NCBI RefSeq assembly: GCF_900107685.1
Contig: NZ_FNRQ01000001.1
Span: 496,001-560,000 of the forward strand
Source: Paraburkholderia sartisoli
Lineage (GTDB): Bacteria; Pseudomonadota; Gammaproteobacteria; Burkholderiales; Burkholderiaceae
Reading direction: 5' to 3'
DNA: 64,000 nucleotides
Made by a program: the position numbers and the translations under genes. The notes under the pieces are model-generated. The model worked only from the letters and a program-made list of their open reading frames with translations. It searched no databases and was not told the DNA's origin. Of the stretch, positions 49,486 to 58,124 are shown piece by piece. How positions within the stretch are numbered: position 1 is the stretch's first letter; every line of letters starts with the position of its first letter.

Positions 49486-50670
49486 TTACAGCGAGTCGAG
49501 AATCGAACGCAGCATCGACATCATCTGGTCGATCTCGTCGTTCGTGACGTTGAGCGCCGGCATGAAACGTAGCAGGTTCGGGCGCGCCGCGTTCAGCAGC
49601 AGGCCGTCGGGCTGCATCTGACGCGCCTTCTCGACGATCTGGTTGCCGATGTCCTTGCCGAGCAGCAGCGCGCGCAGCAGGCCCTCGCCGCGTTCGCCAA
49701 GAAAGCCGCGCTCTTCGGACAGCGCCAGCAGCTGCGCGCGCAGATACTCGCCCCGTGCCCGCACGCCTTCGAGGAAGCCCGGCGCCGTCAGCTGCGAGAT
49801 CACCGAATAGCCGACGGCCGTCATCAGCGGGTTGCCGTTGTATGTGCCGCCCTGGTCGCCCGCCTCGAACACCTGCACGTCGGCTTTCGCGAGGAGCGCC
49901 GCGAGCGGCACGCCGCCGCCGATGCCCTTGCCGAGCGTCATCACGTCCGGCTCGATGCCCGACAGCTCGTACGCGAAGAGCGTCCCGGCGCGGCCGCAGC
50001 CGCTCTGTACTTCGTCGACGATCAGGAGCAGGTTGTGCTGCTTCGTGAGCGCGCGCAGTTGCTGCATGAATTCACGCGTGGCGGGAATCACGCCGCCTTC
50101 GCCCTGGACCGGCTCGAGCATCACGGCGACGGTCTTCTTCGTGATCAGCTTTTCCACCGAGGCGATGTCGTTCAGATCGGCCTTCGGGAAGCCCGGTACC
50201 TGTGGCGCGTAGATCGTGTCCCAGCCCGGCTTGCCGCTCGCGGACATCGTCGCGAGCGTGCGGCCGTGGAAGCTGTGGTCGAACGTGATGATTTCGTACG
50301 CGCCGTCCTTGTGTTTGCGGCCCCACTTGCGCGCGAGCTTGATCGCGCCTTCGTTCGCTTCGGCGCCGCTGTTCGCGAAGAAAACCTTGTCGAAGCAGCT
50401 GTGCTGCGTGAGCAGATTCGCGAGCTTCGCCATCGGCTCGTTGTAGAACGCCGGCGACGGGTTGATCAGCGTGCGCGCCTGCTTTTCGAGCGCCTCGATC
50501 ATGCCCTCGTTGCAGTGGCCGAGGCTGTTGACCGCCCAGCCCTGGATGAAGTCGAGGTAACGCTTGCCTTCGTTGTCGTAGATCCACGAACCCTTGCCGT
50601 GCGTGAAAACGATTTCGGGCCGGTTGGTGATGTACATCAGCGACTCGATCGGATACTCAGTGAATTTCAT
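49486..50670 (-). CDS. class III aminotransferase, acetylornithine transaminase-like
   Basis: A 394-residue PLP-dependent aminotransferase of the ArgD/AstC type. Seen: YLDFIQGWAVNSLGHC, FFANSGAEANEGAIKLARKWG, LLIVDEVQSGCGRAGTLFAYE and VMTLGKGIGGGVPLAALLA with the PLP lysine in LGKG. It probably transfers the amino group of N-acetylornithine (arginine synthesis) or a related diamine; other arginine genes are not nearby, so the substrate is not certain. MKFTEYPIESL at 50670 matches homologues; the frame is open to 50730. Confidence 0.88.
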   Translation of the reverse strand: MKFTEYPIESLMYITNRPEIVFTHGKGSWIYDNEGKRYLDFIQGWAVNSLGHCNEGMIEALEKQARTLINPSPAFYNEPMAKLANLLTQHSCFDKVFFANSGAEANEGAIKLARKWGRKHKDGAYEIITFDHSFHGRTLATMSASGKPGWDTIYAPQVPGFPKADLNDIASVEKLITKKTVAVMLEPVQGEGGVIPATREFMQQLRALTKQHNLLLIVDEVQSGCGRAGTLFAYELSGIEPDVMTLGKGIGGGVPLAALLAKADVQVFEAGDQGGTYNGNPLMTAVGYSVISQLTAPGFLEGVRARGEYLRAQLLALSEERGFLGERGEGLLRALLLGKDIGNQIVEKARQMQPDGLLLNAARPNLLRFMPALNVTNDEIDQMMSMLRSILDSL

Positions 50671-50969
50671 GACGGCGGGCTCCATCCGAAGCAGGGGGTT
50701 GAAGAAGGGACCGGAAATACAAAAAGCCACGGAGGTCCGTGGCTTTCATGATTCGAACAGCATGCACCCTGTGTAGGCGCGAATCCGTGACGAGCCAGCG
50801 GCACCCCTAAGGGAGCGGCGAGCGGCGACGTCGAAGTTCGGACTGGATGCGGTTCATGCGCGAAAGAATACGACAACGAGGCGGGCGGTGTAAACCGTCA
50901 ATCGCGCGAACGAGTGATTTCTTGCCCACGCGACTGGCGCCATGACCGTATCGGCGGCCTGTCAGCGGC
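50671..50969. other. 299-bp region between aminotransferase and reductase genes
   Basis: It contains one hairpin terminator (50723-50746) and otherwise no gene or clear promoter. Both flanking genes are on minus. Confidence 0.5.
50723..50746 (-). terminator. intrinsic terminator upstream of the aminotransferase gene
   Basis: Stem AAAGCCACGGA/TCCGTGGCTTT; on minus it ends in CTTTTTG. It could end the reductase transcript 220 bp after that gene. Confidence 0.65.
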
Positions 50970-52001
50970 TCAAACCGGATTGGCCAGATCCGCGGCGCTG
51001 GTGAACGAATCCGCATAGAACTCGTCTTCCGGCAGCTTGTGGTGCGCGGTGAAATCGCGCTGCGCCGACTCGACCATCACCGGCGCGCCGCACGCGTACA
51101 CCTGATAGCCCGACAGATCCGGCAGATCCTCGATCACGGCACGGTGAACGAAGCCTGTGCGGCCCGTCCATGCGTCGTCCGCGTCGGGCTCGGAGAGCAC
51201 CGGCACGAAGCGGAAGTTCGGCACGTCCTTCGCCCATTGCTCCGCGTCTTCCAGCAGATACAGATCCTTCTTGCGGCGCGCGCCCCAGTAAAGGGTCATC
51301 GGCCGCTCGATGTTCTTGAAAATCGCGTGTTCGACGATCGCCTTGAGCGGCGCGAAGCCCGTCCCCGACGCGAGCAGCACGATCGGCTTGTCCGAATCCT
51401 CGCGCAGAAAGAACGTGCCGAGCGGCGCCTCGAAGCGCAGGATGTCGCGCTCCTTCAATGTGTTGAACACGTGATCGGTGAACACGCCACCGGGCATGTG
51501 ACGGATGTGCAGCTCGATCGGACCTTCGGTGTGCGGCGCGCTCGCCATCGAATAGCTGCGGCGCTTGCCGTCCTTCAGGATGAACTCGAGGTACTGGCCG
51601 GCGAGATACTGCAGGCGTTCATTGGCCGGCAACTGAAGCTTCAGCACGACGACGTCGTCGGCCTTGCGCTCGACGGCATTGACGCGGCACGGGAGCTTCT
51701 TGACCTGCACGTCGCCGACGCCCGCCACCTCGCGGATATCGACTTCGAGATCGGAGCACGCCGTCGCGCAGCACAGCAGCGCCATGCCGCGGGTCTTTTC
51801 ATCGTTCGACAGTGCCGACGACGAATGCTGGCGCTGCTCGATTTCGCCGACGAGGACCGTGCCCTTGCACGAGCCACATGCGCCGTTCTTGCAGCCGTAC
51901 GGCAGACCCACGCCCTGGCGCAGGGCCGCGATCAGCACGGGTTCGTCGGGTTCCACCTGAAACTGCCGGCCGCTTTGCCGGAGCGTTACGTTAAATGCCA
52001 T
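50970..52001 (-). CDS. 2Fe-2S/FAD reductase, CDP-6-deoxy-delta-3,4-glucoseen reductase-like
   Basis: A 343-residue electron-transfer protein. The N-terminal plant-type ferredoxin domain has GCKNGACGSCKGTV and a distal Cys in LLCCATACSDLEVD. The FAD-binding barrel (about 100-200) includes RSYSMASAPHTEGPIELHIR; the NAD-binding domain (about 205-335) includes VLLASGTGFAPLKAIVEHA and YACGAPVMVESAQRDF. Burkholderia members are annotated after AscD, but no deoxysugar cluster is present, so the partner is unknown; it may serve a general oxygenase or reductase. Confidence 0.87.
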   Translation of the reverse strand: MAFNVTLRQSGRQFQVEPDEPVLIAALRQGVGLPYGCKNGACGSCKGTVLVGEIEQRQHSSSALSNDEKTRGMALLCCATACSDLEVDIREVAGVGDVQVKKLPCRVNAVERKADDVVVLKLQLPANERLQYLAGQYLEFILKDGKRRSYSMASAPHTEGPIELHIRHMPGGVFTDHVFNTLKERDILRFEAPLGTFFLREDSDKPIVLLASGTGFAPLKAIVEHAIFKNIERPMTLYWGARRKKDLYLLEDAEQWAKDVPNFRFVPVLSEPDADDAWTGRTGFVHRAVIEDLPDLSGYQVYACGAPVMVESAQRDFTAHHKLPEDEFYADSFTSAADLANPV

Positions 52002-52052
52002 ATATCGATCGAAAACGAAAAGTCGGGAATCGGTGCCAGCCGTGCTTGACGG

Positions 52053-52058
52053 CTACAA
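52053..52058 (+). promoter_or_regulatory. candidate -10 element, very short leader
   Basis: TACAAT followed by GCG, as in the liv promoter. The ATG of the epimerase-like gene at 52069 is 10 bases past its end, leaving a leader of about 4 nt and no ribosome-binding site. Confidence 0.45.
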
Positions 52059-52068
52059 TGCGTCCACC

Positions 52069-53085
52069 ATGAAAGCGACACGAACTCTGCGCCGGCCGCG
52101 CGCGCTGATCGTCGGTTGCGGCGATGTCGGCATGCGCTGCGTCGAACTGCTGCGTCCGCGCGCCCATATCTTTGCCCTGACGAGCCACGAAGCGCGCCGC
52201 GCGGAATTGCGCGCGGCTGGCACCTCGCCGCTCGTCGGCGACCTGGACGTGCGTCGCAGCCTGAAACGTCTTGCGGGCCTCGCGCCCGTGGTGCTGCATC
52301 TCGCCCCGCCGCAGAAAACCGGCGACGACGATCGCCGTACCCGTGCGCTGCTCGCCGCGCTCGCTTCGCGCCGCATGCAGCCGGCGCGCGCCGCGTGTAC
52401 GCCAGTCGCGCGGATGCGCCGTTCGCGCCTCGCATGGATGGATCGCGAAACAGCCAATATTGTACCCGACCGGGGTGTCCGGCTCGCCCGCCCAGCCGCG
52501 CCGCTGCGCGTCGTCTACGCGAGCACGACGGGCGTCTATGGCGATTGCGGGGGCGCGCTGATCGACGAAACGCGCAGCGCGCAGCCGGCCAACGACCGCG
52601 CGAAGCGCCGGGTGTCGGCGGAGCAGCAGTTGCGCGAGGCGACGGCGCGCGGGACGGTGGCCGCCACGGTCGCGCGGATTCCGGGCATCTACGCGGGCAA
52701 CAGGCTGCCGCTCGCGCGGCTGGAGAAGGGCACACCCGCGCTGACCGAAGCCGACGATGTGTACACGAGCCACATTCACGCCGACGATCTCGCGGCGATC
52801 CTCGTGCGGATGTCGACGCATGGCAGACCGGGGCGCGTCGTCCACGCCTCGGACGATTCGACGCTGAAGATGGCGGCTTACTTCGACGCGGTTGCCGATG
52901 CCCATGGTTTGCCGCGTCCCCCGCGTGTCACGCGCGAAGAGGCCGAGGCTCAGCTTGAGCCGATGCTGCTGTCGTTCATGCGCGAATCGCGACGTCTTTT
53001 GAACACGAGGATGAAGCGCGAACTGCGGATGCGTTTGCGCTATCCGACGGTGCAGGATTTTCTGCGGACGAACGTGGATGCATGA
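52069..53085 (+). CDS. NAD(P)-dependent epimerase/dehydratase-like protein
   Basis: A 338-residue extended-SDR-like protein of the YeeZ type. The nucleotide-binding region is RALIVGCGDVGMRCVELL; VVYASTTGVYGDCGGALIDE carries the Ser/Tyr-like active-site environment, and ARIPGIYAGNRLP and HIHADDLAAILVRM are typical of the group. Between about residues 100 and 150 there is an Arg/Ala-rich stretch that looks like an insertion. The ATG at 52069 is chosen because it begins the conserved part. The substrate is unknown. Confidence 0.82.
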   Translation: MKATRTLRRPRALIVGCGDVGMRCVELLRPRAHIFALTSHEARRAELRAAGTSPLVGDLDVRRSLKRLAGLAPVVLHLAPPQKTGDDDRRTRALLAALASRRMQPARAACTPVARMRRSRLAWMDRETANIVPDRGVRLARPAAPLRVVYASTTGVYGDCGGALIDETRSAQPANDRAKRRVSAEQQLREATARGTVAATVARIPGIYAGNRLPLARLEKGTPALTEADDVYTSHIHADDLAAILVRMSTHGRPGRVVHASDDSTLKMAAYFDAVADAHGLPRPPRVTREEAEAQLEPMLLSFMRESRRLLNTRMKRELRMRLRYPTVQDFLRTNVDA

Positions 53086-53179
53086 CGCGCCACGACGTGG
53101 TCGCAGTCAACGCTGAGGGCCCTCGCATTTCGAACAGGAAGCCCCAGCGAGCCATCACGCACGCCGCACACATCGCCGC

Positions 53180-53238
53180 GCATCGCTTCGGCGCGAAGCG
53201 ATGCGGCATGCGGCGTCGCGCATCACACGCGTGATGCG
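53180..53238. repeat. two adjacent hairpins between convergent genes
   Basis: First an 11-bp stem, GCATCGCTTCG/CGAAGCGATGC, with a 3-nt loop (53180-53204), then an 8-bp stem, CGCATCAC/GTGATGCG, with a 4-nt loop (53219-53238). Neither has a T run. They may block or stabilise transcript ends. Confidence 0.7.
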
Positions 53239-53246
53239 AGCCAGAC

Positions 53247-53435
53247 TCATGTAATCGCGGGTAGCGCTTCCAGCAGCACGAAGCACAGTAGCCCACCGAT
53301 CAGCGCACCGATGAGGCTTGGAGGATAGCGGTGTCGCAGACGCATCATCGCCAGCGCACCGACGACGAGAACGATCCCGAGACACACGAACGCGATCGTC
53401 ATTGTTGAAATTTCATAACCATCGTGGATGATCAT
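53247..53435 (-). CDS. small two-helix membrane protein
   Basis: A 62-residue protein with two hydrophobic segments (TIAFVCLGIVLVVGALAMM and LIGALIGGLLCFVLLEALPA) separated by RLRHRYPPS. Its ATG at 53435 follows AAGGAGGG by six bases, one of the strongest ribosome-binding sites in the window, so it is probably translated. No family was recognised. It is convergent with the epimerase-like gene and lies downstream of rsuA on the same strand. Confidence 0.65.
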   Translation of the reverse strand: MIIHDGYEISTMTIAFVCLGIVLVVGALAMMRLRHRYPPSLIGALIGGLLCFVLLEALPAIT

Positions 53436-53603
53436 GGCGTCCCTCCTTGAATACTTTTTAATCGTTGTTTAATTGAGTATAGAGCGGGACGTAAGGAAGG
53501 GCATGCTGCGGCGCAGCGCAACGGGCTCCTTTTTGCGCGGCAGTGTGAGATGGGTAACGCAGGCGCCCGGCAACGACGGCCCTCAAGCCGCGGCCTTCGG
53601 TGT

Positions 53604-54308
53604 TTACCCCGCTCGAAGCGCGGCGAGACTGGCTTCGTCGAGCCATTGCCATTCGCCTTCGGCGAGCGTCGCGGGAAGCGCGAGGCCGCCGATGCGCTCC
53701 CGATGCAGCGCCTCCACGCGGTTGCCCGCCGCCGCGACCATCCGCTTCACCTGATGATATTTGCCCTCCAGCACGGTGAGCTCGAGCGCGTGTTCGTCGC
53801 GCGCGCTGGCCGCGACTGCGGCGACCGGCGCGGACTCGCCGTGCAGAAGCACGCCGGCGCGCAATGCGTCGAGTTGCGCGTCGTCGAGCGGGTGACGGGT
53901 GGTGGCCAGATAGACCTTCGGCACCTTGCGTTTCGGCGACGTGAATGCGTGAACGAACTGGCCGTCGTCGGAGAGCAGCAGCAGGCCCGTCGTGTCCTGA
54001 TCGAGGCGCCCGACGCATTGCACGCCCCGCGTCGCGAACTGCGGCGGCAGCAGGTTGAACACGCTCAGATGATGCTGCGGATCGCGCGAGCATTCGTAGC
54101 CCGCGGGCTTGTTCAACAGGATGTAGGCGTGCTCGTGATAACGCCACGCAGTATCGTCGACGACGAAGGTCAGCGTGTCGGTGGGGAAGTCGGCATCGGC
54201 GTCGGCGCAGACCACGCCGTCGATCGATACATGGCCGCCGGTGACGAGTGCGCGGCACTGGCGTCGTGAGCCGAAACCCTGGGAAAACAGCACGCGTTCA
54301 AGATTCAT
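53604..54308 (-). CDS. rsuA: 16S rRNA pseudouridine(516) synthase
   Basis: A 234-residue enzyme with an N-terminal S4 RNA-binding domain (LERVLFSQGFGSRRQCRALV) and the RsuA catalytic domain: AYILLNKPAGYECS, VGRLDQDTTGLLLLSDDG with the catalytic D103, and VLEGKYHQVKRMVAAAGNRV. These fit Escherichia coli RsuA, which makes pseudouridine 516 in 16S rRNA. Target by family. It is divergent from the amino acid permease gene. Confidence 0.93.
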   Translation of the reverse strand: MNLERVLFSQGFGSRRQCRALVTGGHVSIDGVVCADADADFPTDTLTFVVDDTAWRYHEHAYILLNKPAGYECSRDPQHHLSVFNLLPPQFATRGVQCVGRLDQDTTGLLLLSDDGQFVHAFTSPKRKVPKVYLATTRHPLDDAQLDALRAGVLLHGESAPVAAVAASARDEHALELTVLEGKYHQVKRMVAAAGNRVEALHRERIGGLALPATLAEGEWQWLDEASLAALRAG

Positions 54309-54498
54309 CGAAGAGCAGAAGGACGGAGTGGCGGCGGTGTCGCACGCGGTGAATGGACGACTCCGCGCGCACCGGATGACGGTGCCATGGCCCGTCGCAT
54401 CGCGTGCATTTTACCCGGTGGGCCGTTCAGGTTCGAATCGCAGGAAGCCTGTGCCGCAAGCTGGCTGCCGCTACCCGTAAACGCAAGACGCGCGCGAG

Positions 54499-54504
54499 TT
54501 AGAA
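54499..54504 (+). promoter_or_regulatory. candidate -10 element of the permease gene
   Basis: TAGAAT, in the form TTAGAATC, 94 bp before the TTG start codon at 54598. No convincing -35 is present. Confidence 0.35.
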
Positions 54505-54597
54505 TCGAGGGCCTGGCCGGGCCTGCGTCGCGAAGTGGGACAACAGCGGTGGCAACAGCACCCGGCATCTGGTTTTCTGACAGCAAGGCGCAACACT

Positions 54598-55977
54598 TTG
54601 AATAGTCCACAGCATCACGACGGCCTGAAACGCGGCCTGAAGAATCGTCATATCCAGTTGATCGCGCTGGGCGGCGCGATCGGCACCGGCCTCTTTCTCG
54701 GCTCGGCGAGCGTATTGCAGGCGGCGGGTCCGTCGATGATTCTCGGTTACGCGATCGGCGGCATCATCGCGTTTTTCATCATGCGCCAGCTGGGCGAAAT
54801 GGTCGCGCAGGAACCGGTCGCCGGATCGTTCAGCCACTTCGCCTACAAATACTGGGGCGACTTTCCGGGCTTCCTGTCAGGCTGGAATTACTGGGTGCTG
54901 TATGTGCTCGTCAGCATGGCCGAACTCACGGCAGTCGGCACGTATGTGCATTACTGGTGGCCCGGCGTGCCGACGTGGGTCTCGGCGCTCGTGTGTTTTG
55001 TCGCCGTCAACGCGATCAATCTGGCGAACGTGAAGGCGTACGGCGAGACCGAGTTCTGGTTCGCGATCGTCAAGGTCGTGGCGGTGATCGGCATGATCCT
55101 GTTTGGCGGTTATCTGCTCGTGAGCGGTCATGGCGGACCGCAGGCGTCGGTCACGAACCTGTGGCGTCACGGCGGCTTCTTCCCGCATGGCTTTCATGGG
55201 CTCTTCATGATGCTCGCGGTCATCATGTTTTCGTTCGGTGGGCTGGAGCTGATCGGCATCACCGCCGCCGAAGCCGACAACCCGCAAAAGAGCATTCCCA
55301 AAGCCGTGAATCAGGTGATCTACCGGATCCTGATTTTCTACATCTGCTCGCTCGCGGTGCTGCTTGCGCTGTATCCGTGGAACCAGGTGGCGTCCGGCGG
55401 CAGCCCGTTCGTGATGATCTTCTCGCAGATCGGCGCGGGCCTGACGGCGGATGTCCTCAACATCGTCGTGCTGACGGCCGCGCTGTCGGTCTACAACAGC
55501 GGCGTGTATGCGAATAGCCGCATGCTGTACGGCCTCGCGGAGCAGGGCAACGCGCCGCGCGCGCTGCTGAAGGTCGACCGCCGCGGCGTGCTGTACAGGG
55601 CGATCGGACTCTCCGCGCTCGCGACGTTCGCGTGCGTGATCATCAACTATCTGATTCCGGCGGAAGCGCTTGGCGTGCTGATGGCGCTCGTCGTCGCGGC
55701 GCTCGTGATCAACTGGTCGCTGATCAGCCTGACGCATTTGAAGTCGCGCAGGGCGATGGTGCAGGCCGGCGAGACGCTCGTCTTCAAGTCGCTCTGGTAT
55801 CCGCTCAGCAACTGGATCTGTCTCGCGTTCATGGCGATGATCCTCGTGATTCTCGTGATGACGCCCGGGCTCGCCGTTTCGGTTTTGCTCGTGCCCGTGT
55901 GGCTGATCCTGATGTGGGCGGGTTATGTCGCGAAGCGCCGCTCCGCGGCGAAGCTCGTGCGCACCGGCAACGCGTAA
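54598..55977 (+). CDS. APC-family amino acid permease, AroP/PheP-like
   Basis: A 459-residue inner-membrane transporter with about 12 helices. The N-terminus GLKNRHIQLIALGGAIGTGLFLGSA is the family hallmark and holds the substrate-binding unwound region; FSFGGLELIGITAAEADNPQKSIPKA is a further signature. It is likely a proton-coupled importer of aromatic or related amino acids; specificity is inferred. I choose TTG at 54598 (MNSPQHHDGLKRG), preceded by AAGG, because homologues begin there; the frame is open to an ATG at 54535. Confidence 0.9.
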   Translation: MNSPQHHDGLKRGLKNRHIQLIALGGAIGTGLFLGSASVLQAAGPSMILGYAIGGIIAFFIMRQLGEMVAQEPVAGSFSHFAYKYWGDFPGFLSGWNYWVLYVLVSMAELTAVGTYVHYWWPGVPTWVSALVCFVAVNAINLANVKAYGETEFWFAIVKVVAVIGMILFGGYLLVSGHGGPQASVTNLWRHGGFFPHGFHGLFMMLAVIMFSFGGLELIGITAAEADNPQKSIPKAVNQVIYRILIFYICSLAVLLALYPWNQVASGGSPFVMIFSQIGAGLTADVLNIVVLTAALSVYNSGVYANSRMLYGLAEQGNAPRALLKVDRRGVLYRAIGLSALATFACVIINYLIPAEALGVLMALVVAALVINWSLISLTHLKSRRAMVQAGETLVFKSLWYPLSNWICLAFMAMILVILVMTPGLAVSVLLVPVWLILMWAGYVAKRRSAAKLVRTGNA

Positions 55978-56007
55978 GCGCGCGCCCGCCGTCCGCGCGC
56001 GCAGGCT

Positions 56008-56739
56008 TCAGACAATTCCGCCGTTGGCGCGCAGCGTCTGGCCGTTGATCCATGCGCCATCCGGGCCGACGAGAAAGGCGACGGCGGCAGCGATGTCGTC
56101 CGGCGTGCCGAGGCGCTCGAGCGGCGCAGCTTTGGCGAGCCTGTCGATCGTTTCCGGCGACTTGCCCGTGAGGAACAGGTCGGTGGCCGTCGGTCCCGGC
56201 GCGACCGCGTTGACCGTGATGTCGCGACCGCGCATTTCTCTCGCGAGGATGTTCGTCATCGTTTCGATTGCGGACTTCGTGGCGCCGTAGACCGCGTAGC
56301 CCGGGTAGCCGAGACCGATCACGCTCGTCGAGAAGTTGACGATCCGGCCGCCGTCGTTCAGGCGCGTTGCGGCTTCGCGCATCGTGTTGAAGCTGCCCTT
56401 GAGGTTGATCGCGAAAACGCGGTCGAACGTGTCGTCGTCGTGTTCGGCGAGCGGTTTCACCGCGGGCATGATGCCGGCGTTGTTCACGAGAACGTCGATC
56501 TTGCCGAGCTGCGCTTCGATTGCGTCGAACATCTCGCGCACCGACTTCGCGCTCGACACATCCGCCTTCATGGCGAGCGCCTTGCCGCCCGCCGCGGCGA
56601 TGTCCGCGACGACGGCGTCGGCTTCCTCGACGCGATTCGAATAATTCACGACGACGGTCATGCCGTCGCGCGCCAGACGCTTCGCGATGCTGGCGCCGAT
56701 GCCGCGGGATGCGCCGGTAACGAGTGCGATCTTGCTCAT
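56008..56739 (-). CDS. short-chain dehydrogenase/reductase
   Basis: A 243-residue classical SDR of the FabG-like group. It has the cofactor motif VTGASRGIGASIAKRLA, VLVNNAGIM, the catalytic YAVYGATKSAIE (Tyr and Lys) with a preceding Ser in NFSTSVIG, and VNAVAPGPTATD. The substrate is unknown. The real start is the ATG at 56739; the frame continues open across the LysR gene only because of base composition. It is divergent from the LysR gene, which probably regulates it. Confidence 0.92.
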   Translation of the reverse strand: MSKIALVTGASRGIGASIAKRLARDGMTVVVNYSNRVEEADAVVADIAAAGGKALAMKADVSSAKSVREMFDAIEAQLGKIDVLVNNAGIMPAVKPLAEHDDDTFDRVFAINLKGSFNTMREAATRLNDGGRIVNFSTSVIGLGYPGYAVYGATKSAIETMTNILAREMRGRDITVNAVAPGPTATDLFLTGKSPETIDRLAKAAPLERLGTPDDIAAAVAFLVGPDGAWINGQTLRANGGIV

Positions 56740-56801
56740 GATGCTGCTCCCTGGGTGGATTCGAAAGGGTTCGGTGATGCTGTGAACGCATTCTGCGCGC
56801 G

Positions 56802-56826
56802 CTATCGGATTGGATAAATACGATAG
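56802..56826. promoter_or_regulatory. CTATCG-N13-CGATAG dyad, candidate LysR operator
   Basis: A perfect 6-bp inverted repeat with an AT-rich 13-bp centre, containing the T-N11-A pattern of LysR-type sites. It lies 36 bp before the LysR start codon and 62 bp before the divergent SDR gene. Confidence 0.6.
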
Positions 56827-56862
56827 GATTGCCATAACTGTGCAATCTGGATCAACAATCGT

Positions 56863-57792
56863 ATGGACCGCTTTCATTCGATGCAGGTGTTCACGCGGAT
56901 CGTCGAGCTGGGCAGCTTCACGGGCGCGGCCGACGCACTGAACCTGCCGCGCGCCACCGTCACGCACGCGATCAAGCAGCTCGAAGCGCGGCTTGGCGTG
57001 CGTCTGCTTCAGCGCACGACGCGCAGCGTCAGCGCGACGCTCGATGGCGACGCGTACTACCGGCGCTGCGTGCGGCTGCTGGCCGACCTGGAGGAGACGG
57101 AATCGGTTTTCACGGAGGCTTCGCTGAAGCCGAAGGGCAAGCTGCGGGTCGACATGCAGGCCACGCTCGCGCACGAGATCGTGCTGCCCGAACTGGCCGC
57201 GTTCTGCGAGCGGTATCCGGAGCTGGACCTGGATATCGGCTTCGGCGATCGCACCGTCGACATGGTGCGCGAGGGTTTCGACTGCGTGCTGCGCGCCGGC
57301 ACGCCGAAGGATTCGACGATGGTGGCGCGCCGGCTCGCCGACATGGCGCAGGTGACGTGCGCGAGCAGCGTGTATCTCGACCGTCACGGCGAGCCGCGAA
57401 CACTCGAGGATCTGAAAGACCACTGGGCGGTGAATTACACGCTGGCCGCGACGGGGCGTGCGTGGCCGTTCGAATTCGTGATCGACGGCGCGCGGCGCGA
57501 GATTGAGATGAAGGGGCGCATTTCGGTATCGAACGCGGATGCGTACTTCTCGTGCTGTGTCGCGGGAATGGGGCTCGTGCAGGTGCCGCGATATCACGCG
57601 GTGCGAGCCATCGCGAACGGCACGGTGCGCGAAGTGCTGAAAAACTGTCCACTGCCGACGATGCCGGTTTCGGCGATGTATCCGCATCACCGGCAGTTGT
57701 CGCCGCGTGTGCGGGTGTTCGTGGACTGGCTGGCGGGGCTTTTCGGCCAGTGGGACGCGGGTGCGGCGGGCGGCGCCGCGCGCGTGGGTTGA
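56863..57792 (+). CDS. LysR-family transcriptional regulator
   Basis: A 309-residue regulator. The N-terminal helix-turn-helix (MDRFHSMQVFTRIVELGSF, then AADALNLPRATVTHAIKQLEARLGVRLLQRTTR) is followed by a substrate-binding domain from about residue 90. The sequence around LDGDAYYRRC and VRLLADLEE is typical of the group whose genes sit next to SDR genes. It is divergent from the SDR gene at 56739 with a dyad between, so regulation of that gene is inferred. The inducer is unknown. Confidence 0.93.
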   Translation: MDRFHSMQVFTRIVELGSFTGAADALNLPRATVTHAIKQLEARLGVRLLQRTTRSVSATLDGDAYYRRCVRLLADLEETESVFTEASLKPKGKLRVDMQATLAHEIVLPELAAFCERYPELDLDIGFGDRTVDMVREGFDCVLRAGTPKDSTMVARRLADMAQVTCASSVYLDRHGEPRTLEDLKDHWAVNYTLAATGRAWPFEFVIDGARREIEMKGRISVSNADAYFSCCVAGMGLVQVPRYHAVRAIANGTVREVLKNCPLPTMPVSAMYPHHRQLSPRVRVFVDWLAGLFGQWDAGAAGGAARVG

Positions 57793-57822
57793 ACGGCGAC
57801 GGGGGGCTGAATGTTCAGGTGT

Positions 57823-57867
57823 GAAAAAACAAAACCCGCGGCATCGTCATGATGGGCGCGGTTTTTT
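57823..57867. terminator. bidirectional terminator between LysR gene and tRNA-Leu
   Basis: Stem AAAACC(C)GCG/CGCGGTTTT with one bulged C; A and T runs on both sides (AAAAAAC and GTTTTTTC). Confidence 0.65.
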
Positions 57868-57915
57868 CGTTGCTGCTTTTTGACTGCGTGGTTTTTACTG
57901 CATGAAGCGATGTTC

Positions 57916-58000
57916 TGGTGCCCAGGGCCGGACTCGAACCGGCACGCCTTGCGGCGGGGGATTTTGAGTCCCCTGCGTCTACCTGTTTCACCACCTGGGC
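57916..58000 (-). tRNA. tRNA-Leu (anticodon CAA)
   Basis: An 85-nt class II tRNA including an encoded CCA end. On minus: acceptor GCCCAGG pairs with CCTGGGC; the anticodon loop is CTCAAAA with anticodon CAA; a long variable arm (CCGCCGCAAGGCG) and the T arm GCCGGTTCGAGTCCGGC are seen. It reads UUG codons. An 'A' discriminator precedes CCA. Confidence 0.96.
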
Positions 58001-58124
58001 TTGTGGGCCATGCCTTGATATTTCCTCGCGCAAGAGAAATCCGGCGCTGCGGGAAACGCGGATTATGGCTGAAAACGCGTCCGCGGGCAAGTTGCCGGCG
58101 GGCCTGCCGCAGCCGCGACGGCCC

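Noticed and set aside
56740..57690. Upstream extension of the SDR gene through the LysR gene
   Set aside because: The conserved SDR N-terminus begins at 56739; the extension is antisense to the LysR gene and has no similarity.
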